A DNA stretch of 64,000 nt, from contig JANWIP010000005.1 in the NCBI GenBank assembly GCA_025449845.1, positions 1-64,000 of the forward strand, written 5' to 3'. This DNA is from Solirubrobacteraceae bacterium. Its GTDB lineage: Bacteria; Actinomycetota; Thermoleophilia; Solirubrobacterales; Solirubrobacteraceae. The position numbers were made by a program, and so were the translations under genes. This document shows, one piece after another, positions 60,076 to 64,000 of the stretch (the stretch's first letter is position 1; each line of letters begins with the position of its first letter). The notes under the pieces were generated by a model, which saw only the letters and a program-made list of their open reading frames with translations, was not told the DNA's origin and searched no databases.

Positions 60076-61604
60076 GCTGGCCGCTGGCGTGCTTTGCGAT
60101 CGTGGGCGCGGTGCTGGGGCTGGGCTGGCTTGCCTACGAGCGCAGGCGCCCTTCGGCGCGGATGTTGGCGGTGGTGGCAACGCTGGCGGCGATGGCGGCA
60201 TTAGGTCGCGACGCGTTTGTGGCGCTGCCGGAGGTCAAGCCGATTACGGCGATGACGCTGGTGGTCGGCTACGCGCTCGGACCGCTGCCGGGCTTCACGG
60301 TCGGGGCGCTGGGGATGCTGGCATCCAACATCATGCTCGGTCAGGGCCCCTATACCCCTTGGCAGATGGCGGCATGGGGCCTTGTGGGGCTCGCAGGCGC
60401 AGCTCTTGGAGCGCTCAGCCGGCGGCGGCTGGGGCGCGTGGGGTTGGCATTGGCCTGTATGGTCGCTGCCCTGGGGGCCAAGGAGATCATGAACGTCTAC
60501 ACGTGGACGATCGGCGCCAGTCACACCCCTGCCGCGCTGCTTGCCACGGCGGTCGCTGCGATTCCCTTCGACGTGGTCGACGCGGTGGCGAGTCTGCTGT
60601 TCGGCCTCGCCTTCGCACCGGAGCTGGCGCGCTTGCTTGAGCGAATGCGCACCCGCATGGATGTGCGTTGGGAGCCGATCGCCGCGGCCACCCTGGCGGT
60701 ACTTCTGCTTGCCGGTTATGCCCCTGCCACATCGCAAGCCGGCTCGCCAGTCAATCGCGAGGTCGCTTTTCTCGCGGCGGCGCAGAACGCCGACGGAGGC
60801 TTTGGCGGCGCGCGCGGTCAGGCCAGCACCGAGCTGTACTCGGCCTGGGCGGCAATCGGGCTGGCCGCCGCCGGCCGCAGCCCCCAGAGCGTGACCCATC
60901 GCGGTCGCTCGGTGCTCAACGCGCTGAGTGCGCAGGCGGCGACGCTGCAGGGGCCGGGGGATATGGAGCGCACGATCCTGGCGTTGCACGCTTGCGGAGT
61001 CGCCGCAGGTTCGCTGGGCGGGCGCAATCTGGTGGCGGAACTGGTCCGCTTTCGTAACAGCGATGGCTCCTTCGAGCACCTTGTCAACATCAGCACCTTC
61101 GCGGTGCTCGCCTTGCGCGCGCTCGGACACTCCATTCACGACCCCGCGGTGCGGGGGGCCGCAAACTGGCTCTTGCGCCAGCAGAACGGCGATGGCGGCT
61201 TCAGCTTCGCCGCGCGCGGGGCTCCGAGCGATGTTGACGACACGGCCGCGGCGCTGCAGGGCTTAGTCGCTGCTGGCCTGCGCTCAAGGCCTGAGGTAAC
61301 GCGCGCTGCCGGCTTCCTGCTCGCGGCGCAAAACCCTGACGGCGGCTATCCCCAGCAGCGCGGCAGCAGTTCCAATGCCCAGTCCACCTCGTGGGCGATC
61401 CAGGGCCTTATCGCCGCGGGGCGCAATATCGGCAGCGTGCGACACCGGGCCGGGCGCTCGCCGCTGGAATATCTCCAGAGCTTGATCGCCCCCGATGGCA
61501 GCGTGCGCTATTCACCCACCAGTGCGCAAACGCCGGTGTGGGTAACGGCCCAGGCGCTCACGGCGCTGGCCGGCCGGCCGTTCCCAGTCGGCCCCGCGGG
61601 ATAG
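60072..61604 (+). CDS. ECF S component fused to alpha/alpha-barrel (PSQ-repeat) domain
   Basis: 510 residues from ATG 60072. Residues 1-215 are a six-helix ECF S-type membrane domain (ITAMTLVVGYALGPLPGF, then GALGMLASNIMLGQGPYTPW and GAKEIMNVYTWTIG). After one more helix, residues about 235-500 are five to six repeats of squalene-cyclase/prenyltransferase type: NREVAFLAAAQNADGGFGG, GDGGFSFAARGAPSDVDDTA and NPDGGYPQQRGSSSNAQSTS. This makes an alpha/alpha-barrel expected outside the cell, without the DxDD of terpene cyclases. The alpha domain of transcobalamin has this fold, so the tail may hold corrinoid for the S domain. Confidence 0.85.
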   Translation: MSWPLACFAIVGAVLGLGWLAYERRRPSARMLAVVATLAAMAALGRDAFVALPEVKPITAMTLVVGYALGPLPGFTVGALGMLASNIMLGQGPYTPWQMAAWGLVGLAGAALGALSRRRLGRVGLALACMVAALGAKEIMNVYTWTIGASHTPAALLATAVAAIPFDVVDAVASLLFGLAFAPELARLLERMRTRMDVRWEPIAAATLAVLLLAGYAPATSQAGSPVNREVAFLAAAQNADGGFGGARGQASTELYSAWAAIGLAAAGRSPQSVTHRGRSVLNALSAQAATLQGPGDMERTILALHACGVAAGSLGGRNLVAELVRFRNSDGSFEHLVNISTFAVLALRALGHSIHDPAVRGAANWLLRQQNGDGGFSFAARGAPSDVDDTAAALQGLVAAGLRSRPEVTRAAGFLLAAQNPDGGYPQQRGSSSNAQSTSWAIQGLIAAGRNIGSVRHRAGRSPLEYLQSLIAPDGSVRYSPTSAQTPVWVTAQALTALAGRPFPVGPAG

Positions 61605-61674
61605 GCCCCGCGGGATAGGCACTGCGGGATAGGTCCTTCAGCAGCGCTTTAGTCGCTCTCCTACCCTGTTAGGT

Positions 61675-62415
61675 ATGCCTGGAGTGGCCCACCCCTCCAA
61701 CGAGCCTCGTGTATCCGTCGATAAGCCCGGCGTGGCGGCGCCGATGGCCATTGCCACGCTCTGCCTGGCTGGCTTGGCGGCGACGTGGGTGGTGGCTGCG
61801 CTCGTGCCGATCACACATGCGCGTGACGCGGCTGCGCTGTACGACTTCACACGGCTCGGTCGCCCCCGTGTGGACCTGCTGGCCAACCACATGCTGGCCA
61901 TGCTCGATCCCGGCCGCTACACCTTGTGGGCACTGATCCTGGTAGGCGTCGCCCTTGTGCGCAAACGCCCGCGCCTGGCGTTGGCCCTGGTGCTGGTGCT
62001 ACCCCTGGCTCCTCTCAGCGCGGAGGTGCTCAAGCCGCTGCTGGCACACCCACACGCCTACTCGGGCATCAAGGACATCAATCCCGCCTCGTGGCCCAGC
62101 GGCCACGCCACTGCCGCTGCGACCCTGGCGCTGTGCGCGATGCTGGTCGCTCCCTATGCCCTGCGCCCGATCGTGGCCGCGCTGGGTACTGCCTTCGTGT
62201 TTGGTGTGGGCATCTCGCTGCTGATTCTTGCGTGGCACATGCCCAGCGATGTCTTCGGGGGCTACTTGCTGGCCGGCCTATGGGTCTCGCTGGCGCTCGC
62301 CATCCTGCGGGCAACCGAGCCCCGCCGACCGTCGGCCTCCACGCGGCGAGAAGAGTTACGAGGAGACGGCGCTCGCCCCCGGGTCGGCGCCGTGCGCGCC
62401 GGGCTCCCACAGTGA
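61675..62415 (+). CDS. PAP2-family membrane phosphatase
   Basis: 246 residues. Membrane helices and the PAP2 motifs: KPLLAHPHAYS (basic motif region), NPASWPSGHATAAATLAL and ILAWHMPSDVFGGYLLAG. It would hydrolyse lipid phosphates or undecaprenyl pyrophosphate at the outer face; in B12-making bacteria a related enzyme (CobZ/PAP2) acts late in cobamide assembly, a hint only. ATG 61675 lies 70 bp after the ECF operon. Its last 60 bp overlap the convergent adenosyltransferase gene. Confidence 0.85.
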   Translation: MPGVAHPSNEPRVSVDKPGVAAPMAIATLCLAGLAATWVVAALVPITHARDAAALYDFTRLGRPRVDLLANHMLAMLDPGRYTLWALILVGVALVRKRPRLALALVLVLPLAPLSAEVLKPLLAHPHAYSGIKDINPASWPSGHATAAATLALCAMLVAPYALRPIVAALGTAFVFGVGISLLILAWHMPSDVFGGYLLAGLWVSLALAILRATEPRRPSASTRREELRGDGARPRVGAVRAGLPQ

Positions 62416-62958
62416 CTCGTCCTGCTCGTTAACGGCGCGGCTGAGGATGAACAGCAAGTCTGAGAGCCGGTTGAGATAGCGCAGGGCCTCAGCAGTGCCC
62501 TCCTCCTCGATTGCTAGGGCCCGGCGCTCAGCGCGGCGGCAGACGGTGCGGCAGACATGCAGGTGGGCCGCGGCCGGATTGCCACCCGGGATTACAAAGG
62601 AGCGCAGCGGCTCAAGGCCCGCGTTGACCTCGTCGCAGGCGCTCTCAAGCCATTCGGTATAGGCGGCGGAGATGCGCAGGCGTGGACGCGGCTTGTCAGC
62701 CCCGGCCTCGCCGGAAGACGGCACGCTGAGGTCTGCGCCCACATCCAATAGGTCGTTCTGTACGCGCCGCAGCCAGCCAGCAAAGCGTGCGGGGAGGCCG
62801 GTCTGCGTCAGTGCCACGCCGATGACCGCATTCAGCTCGTCCACCGTGCCGTATGCCTCGACGCGGGGATGCAGCTTGGAGACACGGCTCATATCGCCGA
62901 GATGTGTCTCGCCGCCGTCGCCCAGCTTGGTGTAGATGCGTGTCAGGTTTACGGTCAC
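62356..62958 (-). CDS. Cob(I)alamin adenosyltransferase, PduO-type
   Basis: 200 residues from GTG 62958, with CAGGAG before it. Hallmarks: IYTKLGDGGETHLGDMSRVS (ATP-binding P-loop-like N-terminus), VEAYGTVDELNAVIG, and CRTVCRRAERRALAIEEEG with YLNRLSDLLFILSRAVNE near the end. It attaches the adenosyl group to reduced cobalamin, making coenzyme B12. Next to the B12-riboswitch operon, on the opposite strand, 3' end overlapping the PAP2 gene by 60 bp. Confidence 0.93.
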   Translation of the reverse strand: MTVNLTRIYTKLGDGGETHLGDMSRVSKLHPRVEAYGTVDELNAVIGVALTQTGLPARFAGWLRRVQNDLLDVGADLSVPSSGEAGADKPRPRLRISAAYTEWLESACDEVNAGLEPLRSFVIPGGNPAAAHLHVCRTVCRRAERRALAIEEEGTAEALRYLNRLSDLLFILSRAVNEQDESLWEPGAHGADPGASAVSS

Positions 62959-63021
62959 TGCTCCTGATGGTAATGGGCGGGATGGCGGTCGTCGGGACGA
63001 TCGGATAGGTTCCCGGCCTTC

Positions 63022-64000
63022 ATGCGGGTAGGCGTTCCCAAGGAGACCTCCCCGGAGGAGCATCGCGTGGCGCTCGTTCCGGAGGTGGTGGGCAAGCTCA
63101 AGGCCAAAGGCCTCGACGTGGTCGTGCAGAGTGGCGCGGGCGCGGATGCGCTGCTGCCCGATGATGCCTTCACGGATGCGGGCGCCCAGATGACCACCGA
63201 TGCCAAGGAGGTCTGGGGTGCGGACATCGTCGTGAAGATCGCGCCGCCGACGCCCGAGGAGATATCTCAGCTGGGCGCTGGCTCGATCCTGATCGGCTTC
63301 CTCGCACCTCTTACGAGCCCGCAGACGACGAGCGCACTGGCCCAGGCCAAGGCTACGGCCTTCGCGATGGAGGCCATCCCTCGCATCTCCCGCGCGCAGT
63401 CGATGGACGCACTGTCCTCGCAGAGCAACGTCGCCGGCTACAAGGCCGCGCTGCTGGGGGCCGAGAACATGGGCCGCTTTTACCCGATGCTGATGACCGC
63501 CGCGGGCACGATCCCGCCGGCCAAGGTGCTCGTGCTGGGTGCCGGGGTGGCGGGTTTGCAGGCGCTGGCCACCGCCAAGCGTCTGGGCGCGCGCACCACC
63601 GGCTATGACGTGCGCCCAGAGGTGGCCGAGCAGGTGCAGTCACTCGGGTCCATGTGGCTCGATCTGGGCCTTGAGGCCTCCGGTGAGGGCGGCTACGCGC
63701 GTGAGCTCACCGAGGAGGAGCGCGCTCAGCAGCAGCAGGCGCTCACCGATGCCATCAAGGGCTTTGACGTGGTCATCACCACAGCCCTCGTCCCAGGGCG
63801 TCCCGCGCCAAAGCTGGTCACGCAGGAGGCCGTCGAAGGCATGAAGCCCGGCTCGGTGATCGTGGACCTCGCCGGTGAGGCGGGAGGCAACTGCGAGCTG
63901 ACCGAGCCCGGTCAGACGGTGGTGCGCCACGACGTGAAGATCGTCTCGCCCCTGAATCTGCCGGCCACGATGCCCGAGCACTCCTCGCAGCTCTTCGCGC
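63022..64000 (+). CDS. pntAA: NAD(P) transhydrogenase subunit alpha part 1, partial
   Basis: The gene runs off the window; about 326 codons are visible from ATG 63022. Its N-terminus MRVGVPKETSPEEHRVALVP is typical of alanine dehydrogenase/PntA proteins; KVLVLGAGVAGLQALATAKR is the NAD-binding motif and GFDVVITTALVPGRPAPKLV, MKPGSVIVDLAGEAGGNCEL are PntAA-specific. Soluble NAD(H)-binding subunit of the proton-translocating transhydrogenase. The membrane subunits are expected downstream. Confidence 0.94.
   Translation, partial: MRVGVPKETSPEEHRVALVPEVVGKLKAKGLDVVVQSGAGADALLPDDAFTDAGAQMTTDAKEVWGADIVVKIAPPTPEEISQLGAGSILIGFLAPLTSPQTTSALAQAKATAFAMEAIPRISRAQSMDALSSQSNVAGYKAALLGAENMGRFYPMLMTAAGTIPPAKVLVLGAGVAGLQALATAKRLGARTTGYDVRPEVAEQVQSLGSMWLDLGLEASGEGGYARELTEEERAQQQQALTDAIKGFDVVITTALVPGRPAPKLVTQEAVEGMKPGSVIVDLAGEAGGNCELTEPGQTVVRHDVKIVSPLNLPATMPEHSSQLFA

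Noticed and set aside
1..64000. CRISPR array
   Set aside because: No regularly spaced identical repeats with unique spacers were seen; the 23-bp repeats at element ends and the 27-bp repeats in the VirB2-like gene do not fit.

Overview
The window is a high-GC bacterial chromosome segment with tightly packed genes, many GTG/TTG starts and ATGA/GTGA stop-start overlaps. Gene content (PduO-type cobalamin adenosyltransferase, MprAB-like two-component pair, ROK glucokinase, GT39 glycosyltransferase, TcpE/VirB4-type secretion genes, many ArsR/SRPBCC proteins) fits Actinomycetota. A Thermoleophilia/Solirubrobacterales-like member is my best guess, but that placement is inference from composition and content, not from a marker comparison.

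Layout. 1-8.5 kb: ordinary chromosome (LepA C-terminus, LMW phosphatase, fructosamine-kinase-like kinase, AraC-type HTH, NYN-domain protein, lipoprotein, polytopic membrane protein, PQQ-type beta-propeller, SDR). 8.6-8.76 kb: tRNA-Gly(UCC) and tRNA-Pro(GGG). 8.7-17.2 kb: an accessory island in the 3' end of tRNA-Pro, bounded by a perfect 40-bp direct repeat, with a third, degenerate copy inside it. The pattern reads as two tandem integrative elements, both without an integrase. Their cargo is conflict/defence genes: a complete three-gene ABC-3C system (HNH effector, small middle component, DUF2326 ATPase), a two-gene unit I do not recognise, an orphan ParS/MbcA-like antitoxin, a HigBA/RelE-type toxin-antitoxin pair, a truncated IS256-family transposase and a TacAT-type (GNAT/DUF1778) pair.

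17.2-26.2 kb: a plastic region of small-molecule and stress genes (VOC protein, flavin monooxygenase, two genes divergent from a TetR regulator across a 40-bp palindrome, DUF899, SRPBCC and ArsR proteins). It contains two recombination scars: a glycosyltransferase remnant fused to a DUF2182 gene, and an internally deleted CorA abutting a 5'-truncated ArsR gene. 26.3-45.9 kb: mostly housekeeping genes: a 2-hydroxyacid dehydrogenase, a flavinylation/ferric-reductase-like cluster with GT39 and a two-component system, ROK kinase, glucose-6-phosphate isomerase, cyclopropane synthase, two DHA2 exporters, HxlR regulator, Lon protease and a YihY protein.

45.9-53.8 kb: one eight-gene, overlapping operon that looks like the core of a type IV secretion machine (sigma-like protein, VirB2-like, TcpE/VirB3-like, VirB4, VirB6-like, VirB1-like), with no relaxase, coupling protein or integrase in view. 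53.8-55.1 kb: a ferredoxin-reductase-type flavoprotein.

55.1-62.96 kb: the most interesting block. A cobalamin riboswitch precedes two exported proteins carrying a DUF4430/transcobalamin-like module, then EcfT, a double-domain EcfA, and an EcfS-like membrane protein fused to an extracytoplasmic alpha/alpha-barrel of squalene-cyclase-like repeats. Mammalian transcobalamin and intrinsic factor are built from just these two folds (alpha/alpha barrel plus DUF4430-like beta domain), so I read this as a B12-capture and ECF-import system. A convergent cobalamin adenosyltransferase lies just downstream. The window ends inside a PntAA-type transhydrogenase gene.
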